Positions 8,892 through 23,001 of a DNA stretch of 64,000 nt are shown in pieces. The notes under the pieces were generated by a model, which was not told the DNA's origin, searched no databases, and worked only from the letters and a program-made list of their open reading frames with translations. The translations under genes and the position numbers were made by a program. This DNA is from Topomyia yanbarensis (Eukaryota > Arthropoda > Insecta > Diptera > Culicidae), in assembly GCF_030247195.1 (NCBI RefSeq), contig NC_080672.1:185822372-185886371 (forward strand), read 5' to 3'. Position 1 is the stretch's first letter; every line of letters begins with the position of its first letter.

Positions 8892-10801
8892 ACTTGATTT
8901 TAAATGAAAGGTCCATCAGCTGCTGTTGAATTTTGTGTGGATCCGAGTTCTGGTTCCTGAATTACAGGGTGATACGTACGATCACGCAGCAAATCCCGAT
9001 TCTAAAGAATTCTGCGATGAATGTAAAAAGGTGAAATTTTTTCCAAAATGTAAACACAACTGTTGAATTTGTAGATCTAGGTCACCAACAGTCATTCAAT
9101 GTCTCTTTGGCCACACTGGCCACCATCGACGGATCCGGAAGCATCCAAATTCAGAATAACGATTATATTGATTTCTCGAAAATAGCTAGACCAATTTGAT
9201 CAACTTAGTCTCAAATGAAAGGTGTTGCGTCCCCGGAAACTGATATTAAATTCCATCTCCATCCTTCTTCCCGCTCCAGAGTTACGGGTTGTGGAGTGCG
9301 ATCACATAGAAAACTCCGATTCAAACCGATACCGTGATGAATGCAAAAAGGTGCTCTTATATATACTTAACAAAATATGGAAAATTGGAGAAAATCACGT
9401 TCTAGAAGAATTGTTTAGCTATGTTGTAGTGGAAAAATAAAAATTTTAAGCACATGATTGCAAAAACTGTGTGCTTTTTCAACCGGAAAAGCACACAGTT
9501 TTCCGAGCTGGAAAATTTTGAATTTTCCTTTTCGGCCAATTCATAGTAAAAAGTCGTGATTTTTTTTCCTTTTTTCATATTTTGTCATTTTCTTTGAAAA
9601 TAAAATAAATAACCGCAAAAAAATACGAAAAATGCAGGATTGCACGACGGGCTTAACAATTTCATTATAAATATTTCAGAAAAAGAATGATTTTCATTGA
9701 CATTTTGTTTCAATACATATATACTACTGGAGGTTGAAAGCATTATCGAAAATTGTAAAAGCCTTTCTATTTCGGATTTATTTGATTATATCGTAAAATT
9801 CGAATTATGAACGTATTTTGTAATGTGAAATACAATAATAATTTTTCATCTCTTGAGATACCGAACTACATGTGGAATAAGTTGTTATTGGAGGGAGCGG
9901 GCATAGCGTAGTTGGTAAATCGATTGCCTCTATCCCCATATGCGGGGTTGGGATTGCGTACAAGCTCACCTGGGTTTGAATCCCAACCCCGCATACAGGG
10001 TTAGAGATTTGTATTAAGAGTTTTTCTTAAGTGATTTTTCTAACCCGAAGAGGCGAATGACCTTGAGGTTAAAACCTCTATAATAGAAATTACAAAAGTT
10101 GATATTGTATTGCTGGCTGGTTAAATAGAATAGAATTAAAAATTATACCTTTCAACCGAAATTAAATTCATTAATCCATTACAAACAATCTGTAAACATT
10201 ATTTCGTCTAACCTCCGGAGTGTTTCAACAATTGAATTCCATACATTGCACGTTATCGGTGAAACAAAACTTCAACCAAATTTAGTCGTCATTTTGAAAT
10301 ATTTGTATCGATGAACTAGTTTTAGGGGTTTCGAGTTTCGATCAATTCGCTTCACCCATCTTTCTAAAATAATTTGACAAAAAAAACAGATTTTTTAACG
10401 CTGGAACCCTTCCCCCCTTAAATTAACAATGAAATCAGTTGAATTTCAGTTGCTCGTGTCTGAAACACTAGTATAACGGCATGATGAACACAACGAAAGC
10501 AGGTAAGTATCAGCAGCCACATCCTTTCAGATACCACCAGACCCAGGAATTTCTGGAGTTCGCATTCTTCGTAGTTGGTAAGTCTGGGACAACGGAATCT
10601 GCGTTGAATCCCAGCGTCGGAATTTCTTTCCGAAATTAAATTTTGCGACCGTCACTAAACGCACCGTTTATTTCAAATTAACTATAATTTTATTTCTTAA
10701 AGGTACTAAAATTCACTTGTTTTTCCCTTCTGAACATTTTTGACACTTTCATGCAATTTCCGAACTGTTGAGCAAAAAGAGGGAAAATTGACGTTTTGTC
10801 G
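8892..10801. repeat. Array unit 2 (short form, LTR truncated)
   Basis: 1910 bp. Short form: the extra segment is missing through the join 'cttaacaaaatatgg'. SINE at 9891-10096. The BEL LTR starts at 10482 but is cut at about 10801, where it is fused directly to the 'ctgttgaatttgtag' block of unit 3. Confidence 0.92.
9891..10096 (+). mobile_element. tRNA-derived SINE, unit 2 copy
   Basis: Boxes A and B as in the unit 1 copy; same flanks. Confidence 0.8.
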
Positions 10802-13274
10802 CTGTTGAATTTGTAGATCTAGGTCACCAACAGTCATTCAATGTCTCTTTGGCCACACTGGCCACCATCGACGGATCCGGAAGCATCCAAATTCAGAATA
10901 ACGATTATATTGGTTTCTCGAAAATAGCTAGACCAATTTGATCAACTTAGTCTCAAATGAAAGGTGTTGCGTCCCCGGAAACTGATATTAAATTCCATCT
11001 CCATCCTACTTCCGGCTCCAGAGTTACGGGTTGTGGAGTGCGATCACATAGAAAACTCCGATTCAAACCGATATCGTGATGAATGCAAAAAGGTGCTCTT
11101 ATATATACTTACCAAGTGTAATAAAAATGAAAGACATTTCCATAATGTTATATTGTACGAACCAGCTATTAAATCATAGTTTGTAGAAATGAGAAAGGCA
11201 CAATTGCACCTCTAGGTGGATTAAAACAGGTTTTTCAGTTCAATATTACCGTGGCTGTTTTTTTCTTTTTCAAAATTTTAGAACTCGAATAATGATGTCA
11301 TGTGATGTATAATAATAAAATGTAATATATGCATTTAAAAGCTTTTAATGAATATAAACAACGCACACATTCTCGTGTTCATGATTGAGAAAGGCACAAT
11401 TGCACCGCTAGGTGGATTAAAATTGGTTTTTCTTTGGTAGTTTTGTAGGAAATATCGTGGAAACAGCAGGTTGAAAATATCGCTCCACTTTTGCGCATCT
11501 ATACATACAAATTTTACTTTAGTTGTGTCTGCGTGGGTGGAAAAATTGCTTCTAGTAAAATGGAAATTTTTCAACGAAAAGCGGAAAATATGGAAAATTG
11601 GAGAAAATCACGTCCTAGAAGAATTGTTTAGCTATGTTGTAGTGGAAAAATAAAAATTTTAAACACATGATTGCAAAAACTGTGTGCTTTTTCAACCGGA
11701 AAAGCACACAGTTTTCCGAGCTGGAAAATTTTGAATTTTCCTTTTCGGCCAATTCATAGTAAAAAGTCGTGATTTTTTTCCTTTTTTCATATTTTGTCAT
11801 TTTCTTTGAAAATAAAATAAATAACCGCAAAAAAACACGAAAAATGCTGGATTGCACGACGGGCTTAACAATTTCATTATAAATATTTCAGAAAAAGAAT
11901 GATTTTCATTGACATTTTGTTTCAATACATATATACTACTGGAGGTTGAAAGCATTATCGAAAATTGTAAAAGCCTTTCTATTTTGGATTTATTTGATTA
12001 TATCGTAAAATTCGAATTATGAACGTATTTTGTAATGTGAAATACAATAATAATTTTTCATCTCTTGAGATACCGAACTAGATGTGGAATAAGTTGTTAT
12101 TGGAGGGAGCGGGCATAGCGTAGGTAAATCGATTGCCTCTATCCCCATATGCGGGGTTGGGATTGCGTACAAGCTCACCTGGGTTTGAATCCCAACCCCG
12201 CATACAGGGTTAGAGATTTGTATTAAGAGTTTTTCTTAAGTGATTTTTCTAACCCGAAGAGGCGAATGACCTTGAGGTTAAGACCTCTATAATAGAAATT
12301 ACAAAAGTTGATATTGTATTGCTGGCTGGTTAAATAGAATAGAATTAAAAATTATACCTTTCAACCGAAATCAAATTCATTAATCCATTACAAACAATCT
12401 GTAAACATTATTTCGTCTAACCTCCGGAGTGTTTCAACAATTGAATTCCATACATTGCACGTTATCGGTGAAACAAAACTTCAACCAAATTTAGTCGTCA
12501 TTTTGAAATATTTGTATCGATGAACTAGTTTTAGGGGTTTCGAGTTTCGATCAATTCGCTTCACCCATCTTTCTAAAATAATTTGACAAAAAAAACAGAT
12601 TTTTTTACGCTGGAACCCTTCCCCCCTTAAATTAACAATGAAATCAGTTGAATTTCAGTTGCTCGTGTCTGAAACACTAGTATAACGGCATGATGAACAC
12701 AACGAAAGCAGGTAAGTATCAGCAGCCACATCCTTTCAGATACCACCAGACCCAGGAATTTCTGGAGTTCAAATTCTTCGTAGTTGGTAAGTCTGGGACA
12801 ACGGAATCTGCGTTGAATCCCAGCGTCGGAATTTCTTTCCGAAATTAAATTTTGCGACCGTCACTAAACGCACCGTTTATTTCAAATTAACTATAATTTT
12901 ATTTCTTAAAGGTACTAAAATTCACTTGTTTTTCCCTTCTGAACATTTTTGACACTTCCCTATAATTTCCGAACTGTTGAGCAAAAAGAGGGAAAATTGA
13001 CGTTTTGTCGCCCTTTTATACCATTTCGACGATGACAGATTGGGGTTGCCACAGCTCTAACTTCTCGATGAAACCAGGGTGCTGACATAGTTGATCAACG
13101 ATGAAGGAATGTAATCGAGGAAGCCCTCACATATAGCTGGCGTTAATATGGTATCCACGACCATGCTGCCCCTCCAGAAATAGTATTTCTGATCAATATC
13201 GATGAAGTAAAAGTGTGCTCCCTTTGCATAATATAGATTAATGGTAAAAGAAAAGACACAGTAGCGGGTTTCAA
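10802..13274. repeat. Array unit 3 (long form, 5' end missing)
   Basis: 2473 bp. It lacks the first 175 bp or so of a unit because of the unit 2/3 deletion. Long form without the unit-1 MITE; the empty site is at 11434-11445. SINE at 12103-12304 with a 3-bp loss in box A. Complete BEL LTR at 12691-13163. Confidence 0.92.
12103..12304 (+). mobile_element. tRNA-derived SINE, unit 3 copy (box A damaged)
   Basis: Three bases of the GTAGTTGG box A core are deleted; box B is intact. Confidence 0.8.
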
Positions 13275-15405
13275 ACTTGATTTTCAATGAAAGGTCCATC
13301 AGCTGCTGTTGAATTTTGTGTGGATCCGAGTTCTGGTTCCTGAATTACAGGGTGATACGTACGACCACGCAGCAAATCCCGATTCTAAAGAATTCTGCGA
13401 TGAATGTAAAAAGGTGAAATTTTTTCCAAAATGTAAACACAACTGTTGAATTTGTAGATCTAGGTCACCAACAGTCATTCAATGTCTCTTTGGCCACACT
13501 GGCCACCATCGACGGATCCGGAAGCATCCAAATTCAGAATAACGATTATATTGGTTTCTCGAAAATAGCTAGACCAATTTGATCAACTTAGTCTCAAATG
13601 AAAGGTGTTGCGTCCCTGGAAACTGATATTAAATTCCATCTCCATCCTTCTTCCGGCTCCAGAGTTACGATACCGTGATGAATGCAAAAAGGTGCTCTTA
13701 TATATACTTAACAAAATATGGAAAATTGGAGAAAATCACGTCCTAGAAGAATTGTTTAGCTATGTTGTAGTGGAAAAATAAAAATTTTAAGCACATGATT
13801 GCAAAAACTGTGTGCTTTTTCAACCGGAAAAGCACACAGTTTTCCGAGCTGGAAAATTTTGAATTTTCCTTTTCGGCCAATTCATAGTAAAAAGTCGTGA
13901 TTTTTTTCCTTTTTTCATATTTTGTCATTTTCTTTGAAAATAAAATAAATAACCGCAAAAAAATACGAAAAATGCCGGATTGCACGACGGGCTTAACAAT
14001 TTCATTATAAATATTTCAGAAAAAGAATGATTTTCATTGACATTTTGTTTCAATACATATATACTACTGGAGGTTGAAAGCATTATCGAAAATTGTAAAA
14101 GCCTTTCTATTTCGGATTTATTTGATTATATCGTAAAATTCGAATTATGAACGTATTTTGTAATGTGAAATACAATAATAATTTTTCATCTCTTGAGATA
14201 CCGAACTAGATGTGGAATAAGTTGTTATTGGAGGGAGCGGGCATAGCGTAGTTGGTAAATCGATTGCCTCTATCCCCATATGCGGGGTTGGGATTGCGTA
14301 CAAGCTCACCTGGGTTTGAATCCCAACCCCGCATACAGGGTTAGAGATTTGTATTAAGAGTTTTTCTTAAGTGATTTTTCTAACCCGAAGAGGCGAATGA
14401 CCTTGAGGTTAAAACCTCTATAATAGAAATTACAAAAGTTGATATTGTATTGCTGGCTGGTTAAATAGAATAGAATTAAAAATTATACCTTTCAACCGAA
14501 ATTAAATTCATTAATCCATTACAAACAATCTGTAAACATTATTTCGTCTAACCTCCGGAGTGTTTCAACAATTGAATTCCATACATTGCACGTTATCGGT
14601 GAAACAAAACTTCAACCAAATTTAGTCGTCATTTTGAAATATTTGTATCGATGAACTAGTTTTAGGGGTTTCGAGTTTCGATCAATTCGCTTCACCCATC
14701 TTTCTAAAATAATTTGACAAAAAAAACAGATTTTTTAACGCTGGAACCCTTCCCCCCTTAAATTAACAATGAAATCAGTTGAATTTCAGTTGCTCGTGTC
14801 TGAAACACTAGTATAACGGCATGATGAACACAACGAAAGCAGGTAAGTATCAGCAGCCACATCCTTTCAGATACCACCAGACCCAGGAATTTCTGGAGTT
14901 CGAATTCTTCGTAGTTGGTAAGTCTGGGACAACGGAATCTGCGTTGAATCCCAGCGTCGGAATTTCTTTCCGAAATTAAATTTTGCGACCGTCACTAAAC
15001 GCACCGTTTATTTCAAATTAACTATAATTTTATTTCTTAAAGGTACTAAAATTCACTTGTTTTTCCCTTCTGAACATTTTTGACACTTTCATACAATTTC
15101 CGAACTGTTGAGCAAAAAGAGGGAAAATTGACGTTTTGTCGCCCTTTTATACCATTTCGACGATGACAGATTGGGGTTGCCACAGCTCTAACTTCTCGAT
15201 GAAACCAGGGTGCTGACATAGTTGATCAACGATGAAGGAATGTAATCGAGGAAGCCCTCACATATAGCTGGCGTTAATATGGTATCCACGACCATGCTGC
15301 CCCTCCAGAAATAGTATTTCTGATCAATATCGATGAAGTAAAAGTGTGCTCCCTTTGCATAATATAGATTAATGGTAAAAGAAAAGACACAGTAGCGGGC
15401 TTCAA
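13275..15405. repeat. Array unit 4 (short form)
   Basis: 2131 bp. Short form with a further small deletion near 13668 that joins 'agttacg' to 'ataccgtgatg'. SINE at 14231-14437. Complete BEL LTR at 14822-15294. Confidence 0.92.
14231..14437 (+). mobile_element. tRNA-derived SINE, unit 4 copy
   Basis: Both pol III boxes intact. Confidence 0.8.
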
Positions 15406-16032
15406 ACTTGATTTTAAATGAAAGGTCCATCAGCTGCTGTTGAATTTTGTGTGGATCCGAGTTCTGGTTCCTGAATTACAGGGTGATACGTACGATCACG
15501 CAGCAAATCCCGATTCTAAAGAATTCTGCGATGAATGTAAAAAGGTGAAATTTTTTCCAAAATGTAAACACAACTGTTGAATTTGTAGATCTAGGTCACC
15601 AACAGTCATTCAATGTCTCTTTGGCCACACTGGCCACCATCGACGGATCCGGAAGCATCCAAATTCAGAATAACGATTATATTGGTTTCTCGAAAATAGC
15701 TAGACCAATTTGATCAACTTAGTCTCAAATGAAAGGTGTTGCGTCCCCGGAAACTGATATTAAATTCCATCTCCATCCTTCTTCCGGCTCCAGAGTTACG
15801 GGTTGTGGAGTGCGATCACATAGAAAACTCCGATTCAAACCGATACCGTGATGAATGCAAAAAGGTGCTCTTATATCTACTTAACAAAATATGGAAAATT
15901 GGAGAAAATCACGTCCTAGAAGAATTGTTTAGCTATGTGTAGTGGAAAAATAAAAATTTTAAGCACATGATTGCAAAAACTGTGTGCTTTTTCCACATCG
16001 GGTTCTCGGAATTTTCTGAACCGATTTGGCAA
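15406..16032. repeat. Array unit 5 (627-bp partial) joined to a second copy of the left flank
   Basis: Contains only the monomer blocks and the first arm of the hairpin. At about 15992 it switches to the sequence otherwise found only at 5980-6020, the original left edge. It has no SINE or LTR. This marks the border of two array blocks. Confidence 0.9.
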
Positions 16033-18667
16033 ACTTGATTTTAAATGAAAGGTCCATCAGCTGCTTTTGAATTTTGTGTGGATCCGTGTTCTGGTTCCTG
16101 AATTACAGGGTGTACGATCACGCAGCAAATCCCGATTCTAAAGAATTCTGCGATGAATGTAAAAAGGTGAATTTTTTTCCAAAATGTAAACACAACTGTT
16201 GAATTTGTAGATCTAGGTCACCAACAGTCATTCAATGTCTCTTTGGCGACACTGGCCACCATCGACGGATCCGGAAGCATCCAAATTCAGAATAACGATT
16301 ATATTGGTTTCTCGAAAATAGCTAGACCAATTTGATCAACTTAGTCTCAAATGAAAGGTGTTGCGTCCCCGGAAACTGATATTAAATTCCATCTCCATCC
16401 TACTTCCGGCTCCAGAGTTACGGGTTGTGGAGTGCGATCACATAGAAAACTCCGATTCAAACCGATACCGCGATGAATGCAAAAAGGTGCTCTTATATAT
16501 ACCTACCAAGTGTAATAAAAATGAAAGACATTTCCATAATGTTATATTGTACGAACCAGCTATTAAATCATAGTTTGTAGAAATGAGAAAGGCACAATTG
16601 CACCTCTAGGTGGATTAAAACAGGTTTTTCAGTTCAATATTACCGTGGCTGTTTTTTTCTTTTTCAAAATTTTAGAACTCGAATAATGATGTCATGTGAT
16701 GTATAATAATAAAATGTAATATATGCATTTAAAAGCTTTTAATGAATATAAACAACGCACACATTCTCGTGTTCATGATTGAGAAAGGCACAATTGCACC
16801 GCTAGGTGGATTAAAATTGGTTTTTCTTTGGTAGTTTTGTAGGAAATATCGTAGAAACAGCAGGTTGAAAATATCGCTCCACTTTTGCGCATCTATACAT
16901 ACAAATTTTACTTTAGTTGTGTCTGCGTGGGTGGAAAAATTGCTTCTAGTAAAATGGAAATTTTTCAACGAAAAGCGGAAAATATGGAAAATTGGAGAAA
17001 ATCTCGTCCTAGAAGAATTGTTTAGCTATGTTGTAGTGGAAAAATAAAAATTTTAAACACATGATTGCAAAAACTGTGTGCTTTTTCAACCGGAAAAGCA
17101 CACAGTTTTCCGAGCTGGAAAATTTTGAATTTTCCTTTTCGGCCAATTCATAGTAAAAAGTCGTGATTTTTTTCCTTTTTTCATATTTTGTCATTTTCTT
17201 TGAAAATAAAATAAATAACCGCAAAAAAACACGAAAAATGCTGGATTGCACGACGGGCTTAACAATTTCATTATAAATATTTCAGAAAAAGAATGATTTT
17301 CATTGACATTTTGTTTCAATACATATATACTACTGGAGATTGAAAGCATTATCGAAAATTGTAAAAGCCTTTCTATTTCGGATTTATTTGATTATATCGT
17401 AAAATTCGAATTATGAACGTATTTTGTAATAATACAATAATAATTTTTCATCTCTTGAGATACCGAACTAGATGTGGAATAAGTTGTTATTGGAGGGAGC
17501 GGGCATAGCGTAGTTGGTAAATCGATTGCCTCTATCCCCATATGCGGGGTTGGGATTGCGTACAAGCTCACCTGGGTTTGAATCCCAACCCCGCATACAG
17601 GGTTAGAGATTTGTATTAAGAGTTTTTCTTAAGTGTTTTTTCTAACCCGAAGAGGCGAATGACCTTGAGGTTAAAACCTCTATAATAGAAATTACAAAAG
17701 TTGATATTGTATTGCTGGCTGGTTAAATAGAATAGAATTAAAAATTATACCTTTCAACCGAAATCAAATTCATTAATCCATTACAAACAATCTGTAAACA
17801 TTATTTCGTCTAACCTCCGGAGTGTTTCAACAATTGAATTCCATACATTGCACGTTATCGGTGAAACAAAACTTCAACCAAATTTAGTCGTCATTTTGAA
17901 ATATTTGTATCGATGAACTAGTTTTAGGGGTTTCGAGTTTCGATCAATTCGCTTCACCCATCTTTCTAAAATAATTTGACAAAAAAAACAGATTTTTTTA
18001 CGCTGGAACCCTTCCCCCCTTAAATTAACAATGAAATCAGTTGAATTTCAGTTGCTCGTGTCTGAAACACTAGTATAACGGCATGATGAACACAACGAAA
18101 GCAGGTAAGTATCAGCAGCCACAGCCTTTCAGATACCACCAGACCCAGGAATTTCTGGAGTTCGCATTCTTCGTAGTTGGTAAGTCTGGGACAACGGAAT
18201 CTGCGTTGAATCCCAGCGTCGGAATTTCTTTCCGAAATTAAATTTTGCGACCGTCACTAAACGCACCGTTTATTTCAAATTAACTATAATTTTATTTCTT
18301 AAAGGTACTAAAATTCACTTGTTTTTCCCTTCTGAACATTTTTGACACTTTCATACAATTTCCGAACTGTTGAGCAAAAAGAGGGAAAATTGACGTTTTG
18401 TCGCCCTTTTATACCATTTCGACGATGACAGATTGGGGTTGCCACAGCTCTAACTTCTCGATGAAACCAGGGTGCTGACATAGTTGATCAACGATGAAGG
18501 AATGTAATCGAGGAAGCCCTCACATATAGCTGGCGTTAATATGGTATCCACGACCATGCTGCCCCCCCAGAAATAGTATTTCTGATCAATATCGATGAAG
18601 TAAAAGTGTGCTCCCTTTGCATAATATAGATTAATGGTAAAAGAAAAGACACAGTAGCGGGCTTCAA
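16033..18667. repeat. Array unit 6 (long form)
   Basis: 2635 bp. Long form without the MITE. SINE at 17493-17698. BEL LTR at 18084-18556. It resembles unit 1 (including a 'gatccgtgttctgg' variant), as expected if it restarts the array. Confidence 0.92.
17493..17698 (+). mobile_element. tRNA-derived SINE, unit 6 copy
   Basis: Both pol III boxes intact. Confidence 0.8.
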
Positions 18668-20844
18668 ACTTGATTTTAAATGAAAGGTCCATCAGCTGCT
18701 GTTGAATTTTGTGTGGATCCGAGTTCTGGTTCCTGAATTACAGGGTGATACGTACGATCACGCAGCAAATCCCGATTCTAAAGAATTCTGCGATGAATGT
18801 AAAAAGGTGAAATTTTTTCCAAAATGTAAACACAACTGTTGAATTTGTAGATCTAGGTCACCAACAGTCATTCAATGTCTCTTTGGCCACACTGGCCACC
18901 ATCGACGGATCCGGAAGCATCCAAATTCAGAATAACGATTATATTGGTTTCTCGAAAATAGCTAGACCAATTTGATCAACTTAGTCTCAAATGAAAGGTG
19001 TTGCGTCCCTGGAAACTGATATTATATTCCATCTCCATCCTTCTTCCGGCTCCAGAGTTACGGGTTGTGGAGTGCGATCACATAGAAAACTCCGATTCAA
19101 ACCGATACCGTGATGAATGCAAAAAGGTGCTCTTATATATACTTAACAAAATATGGAAAATTGGAGAAAATCACGTCCTAGAAGAATTGTTTAGCTATGT
19201 TGTAGTGGAAAAATAAAAATTTTAAGCACATGATTGCAAAAACTGTGTGCTTTTTCAACCGGAAAAGCACACAGTTTTCCGAGCTGGAAAATTTTGAATT
19301 TTCCTTTTCGGCCAATTCATAGTAAAAAGTCGTGATTTTTTTTTTCTTTTTGCATATCTTGTCATTTTCTTTGAAAATAAAATAAATAACCGCAAAAAAA
19401 ATACGAAAAATGCCGGATTGCACGACGGGCTTAACAATTTCATTATAAATATTTCAGAAAAAGAATGATTTTCATTGACATTTTGTTTCAATACATATAT
19501 ACTACTGGAGGTTGAAAGCATTATCGAAAATTGTAAAAGCCTTTCTATTTCGGATTTATTTGATTATATCGTAAAATTCGAATTATGAACGTATTTTGTA
19601 ATGTGAAATACAATAATAATTTTTCATCTCTTGAGATACCGAACTAGATGTGGAATAAGTTGTTATTGGAGGGAGCGGGCATAGCGTAGTTGGTAAATCG
19701 ATTGCCTCTATCCCCATATGCGGGGTTGGGATTGCGTACAAGCTCACCTGGGTTTGAATCCCAACCCCGCATACAGGGTTAGAGATTTGTATTAAGAGTT
19801 TTTCTTAAGTGATTTTTCTAACCCGAAGAGGCGAATGACCTTGAGGTTAAAACCTCTATAATAGAAATTACAAAAGTTGATATTGTATTGCTGGCTGGTT
19901 AAATAGAATAGAATTAAAAATTATACCTTTCAACCGAAATTAAATTCATTAATCCATTACAAACAATCTGTAAACATTATTTCGTCTAACCTCCGGAGTG
20001 TTTCAACAATTGAATTCCATACATTGCACGTTATCGGTGAAACAAAACTTCAACCAAATTTAGTCGTCATTTTGAAATATTTGTATCGATGAACTAGTTT
20101 TAGGGGTTTCGAGTTTCGATCAATTCGCTTCACCCATCTTTCTAAAATAATTTGACAAAAAAAACAGATTTTTTAACGCTGGAACCCTTCCCCCCTTAAA
20201 TTAACAATGAAATCAGTTGAATTTCAGTTGCTCGTGTCTGAAACACTAGTATAACGGCATGATGAACACAACGAAAGCAGGTAAGTATCAGCAGCCACAT
20301 CCTTTCAGATACCACCAGACCCAGGAATTTCTGGAGTTCGCATTTTTCGTAGTTGGTAAGTCTGGGACAACGGAATCTGCGTTGAATCCCAGCGTCGGAA
20401 TTTCTTTCCGAAATTAAATTTTGCGACCGTCACTAAACGCACCGTTTATTTCAAATTAACTATAATTTTATTTCTTAAAGGTACTAAAATTCACTTGTTT
20501 TTCCCTTCTGAACATTTTTGACACTTTCATACAATTTCCGAACTGTTGAGCAAAAAGAGGGAAAATTGACGTTTTGTCGCCCTTTTATACCATTTCGACG
20601 ATGACAGATTGGGGTTGCCACAGCTCTAACTTCTCGATGAAACCAGGGTGCTGACATAGTTGATCAACGATGAAGGAATGTAATCGAGGAAGCCCTCACA
20701 TATAGCTGGCGTTAATATGGTATCCACGACCATGCTGCCCCCCCCAGAAATAGTATTTCTGATCAATATCGATGAAGTAAAAGTGTGTTCCCTTTGCATA
20801 ATATAGATTAATGGTAAAAGAAAAGACACAGTAGCGGGCTTCAA
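18668..20844. repeat. Array unit 7 (short form)
   Basis: 2177 bp. SINE at 19669-19874. BEL LTR at 20260-20732. It shares private variants with unit 8 (for example 'gatattatattcc' and a longer T run after 'agtcgtg'). Confidence 0.93.
19669..19874 (+). mobile_element. tRNA-derived SINE, unit 7 copy
   Basis: Both pol III boxes intact. Confidence 0.8.
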
Positions 20845-23001
20845 ACTTGATTTTAAATGAAAGGTCCATCAGCTGCTGTTGAATTTTGTGTGGATCCGAG
20901 TTCTGGTTCCTGAATTACAGGGTGATACGTACGATCACGCAGCAAATCCCGATTCTAAAGAATTCTGCGATGAATGTAAAAAGGTGAAATTTTTTCCAAA
21001 ATGTAAACACAACTGTTGAATTTGTAGATCTAGGTCACCAACAGTCATTCAATGTCTCTTTGGCCACACTGGCCACCATCGACGGATCCGGAAGCATCCA
21101 AATTCAGAATAACGATTATATTGGTTTCTCGAAAATAGCTAGACCAATTTGATCAACTTAGTCTCAAATGAAAGGTGTTGCGTCCCTGGAAACTGATATT
21201 ATATTCCATCTCCATCCTTCTTCCGGCTCCAGAGTTACGGGTTGTGGAGTGCGATCACATAGAAAACTCCGATTCAAACCGATACCGTGATGAATGCAAA
21301 AAGGTGCTCTTATATATACTTAACAAAATATGGAAAATTGGAGAAAATCACGTCCTAGAAGAATTGTTTAGCTATGTTGTAGTGGAAAAATAAAAATTTT
21401 AAGCACATGATTGCAAAAACTGTGTGCTTTTTCAACCGGAAAAGCACACAGTTTTCCGAGCTGGAAAATTTTGAATTTTCCTTTTCGGCCAATTCATAGT
21501 AAAAAGTCGTGTTTTTTTTTTCTTTTTGCATATCTTGTCATTTTCTTTGAAAATAAAATAAATAACCGCAAAAAAAATACGAAAAATGCCGGATTGCACG
21601 ACGGGCTTAACAATTTCATTATAAATATTTCAGAAAAAGAATGATTTTCATTGACATTTTGTTTCAATACATATATACTACTGGAGGTTGAAAGCATTAT
21701 CGAAAATTGTAAAAGCCTTTCTATTTCGGATTTATTTGATTATATCGTAAAATTCGAATTATGAACGTATTTTGTAATGTGAAATACAATAATAATTTTT
21801 CATCTCTTGAGATACCGAACTAGATGTGGAATAAGTTGTTATTGGAGGGAGCGGGCATAGCGTAGTTGGTAAATCGATTGCCTCTATCCCCATATGCGGG
21901 GTTGGGATTGCGTACAAGCTCACCTGGGTTTGAATCCCAACCCCGCATACAGGGTTAGAGATTTGAGTGATTTTTCTAACCCGAAGAGGCGAATGACCTT
22001 GAGGTTAAAACCTCTATAATAGAAATTACAAAAGTTGATATTGTATTGCTGGCTGGTTAAATAGAATAGAATTAAAAATTATACCTTTCAACCGAAATTA
22101 AATTCATTAATCCATTACAAACAATCTGTAAACATTATTTCGTCTAACCTCCGGAGTGTTTCAACAATTGAATTCCATACATTGCACGTTATCGGTGAAA
22201 CAAAACTTCAACCAAATTTAGTCGTCATTTTGAAATATTTGTATCGATGAACTAATTTTAGGGGTTTCGAGTTTCGATCAATTCGCTTCACCCATCTTTC
22301 TAAAATAATTTGACAAAAAAAACAGATTTTTTTACGCTGGAACCCTTCCCCCCTTAAATTAACAATGAAATCAGTTGAATTTCAGTTGCTCGTGTCTGAA
22401 ACACTAGTATAACGGCATGATGAACACAACGAAAGCAGGTAAGTATCAGCAGCCACATCCTTTCAGATACCACCAGACCCAGGAATTTCTGGAGTTCGAA
22501 TTCTTCGTAGTTGGTAAGTCTGGGACAACGGAATCTGCGTTGAATCCCAGCGTCGGAATTTCTTTCCGAAATTAAATTTTGCGACCGTCACTAAACGCAC
22601 CGTTTATTTCAAATTAACTATAATTTTATTTCTTAAAGGTACTAAAATTCACTTGTTTTTCCCTTCTGAACATTTTTGACACTTCCCTATAATTTCCGAA
22701 CTGTTGAGCAAAAAGAGGGAAAATTGACGTTTTGTCGCCCTTTTATACCATTTCGACGATGACAGATTGGGGTTGCCACAGCTCTAACTTCTCGATGAAA
22801 CCAGGGTGCTGACATAGTTGATCAACGATGAAGGAATGTAATCGAGGAAGCCCTCACATATAGCTGGCGTTAATATGGTATCCACGACCATGCTGCCCCT
22901 CCAGAAATAGTATTTCTGATCAATATCGATGAAGTAAAAGTGTGCTCCCTTTGCATAATATAGATTAATGGTAAAAGAAAAGACACAGTAGCGGGCTTCA
23001 A
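20845..23001. repeat. Array unit 8 (short form)
   Basis: 2157 bp. SINE from 21845 with an 18-bp deletion after 'agagattt'. BEL LTR at 22418-22890. Confidence 0.93.
21845..22032 (+). mobile_element. tRNA-derived SINE, unit 8 copy (18-bp deletion)
   Basis: Boxes intact; the segment between 'agagattt' and 'gagtgattttt' is shortened by 18 bp. Confidence 0.8.
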
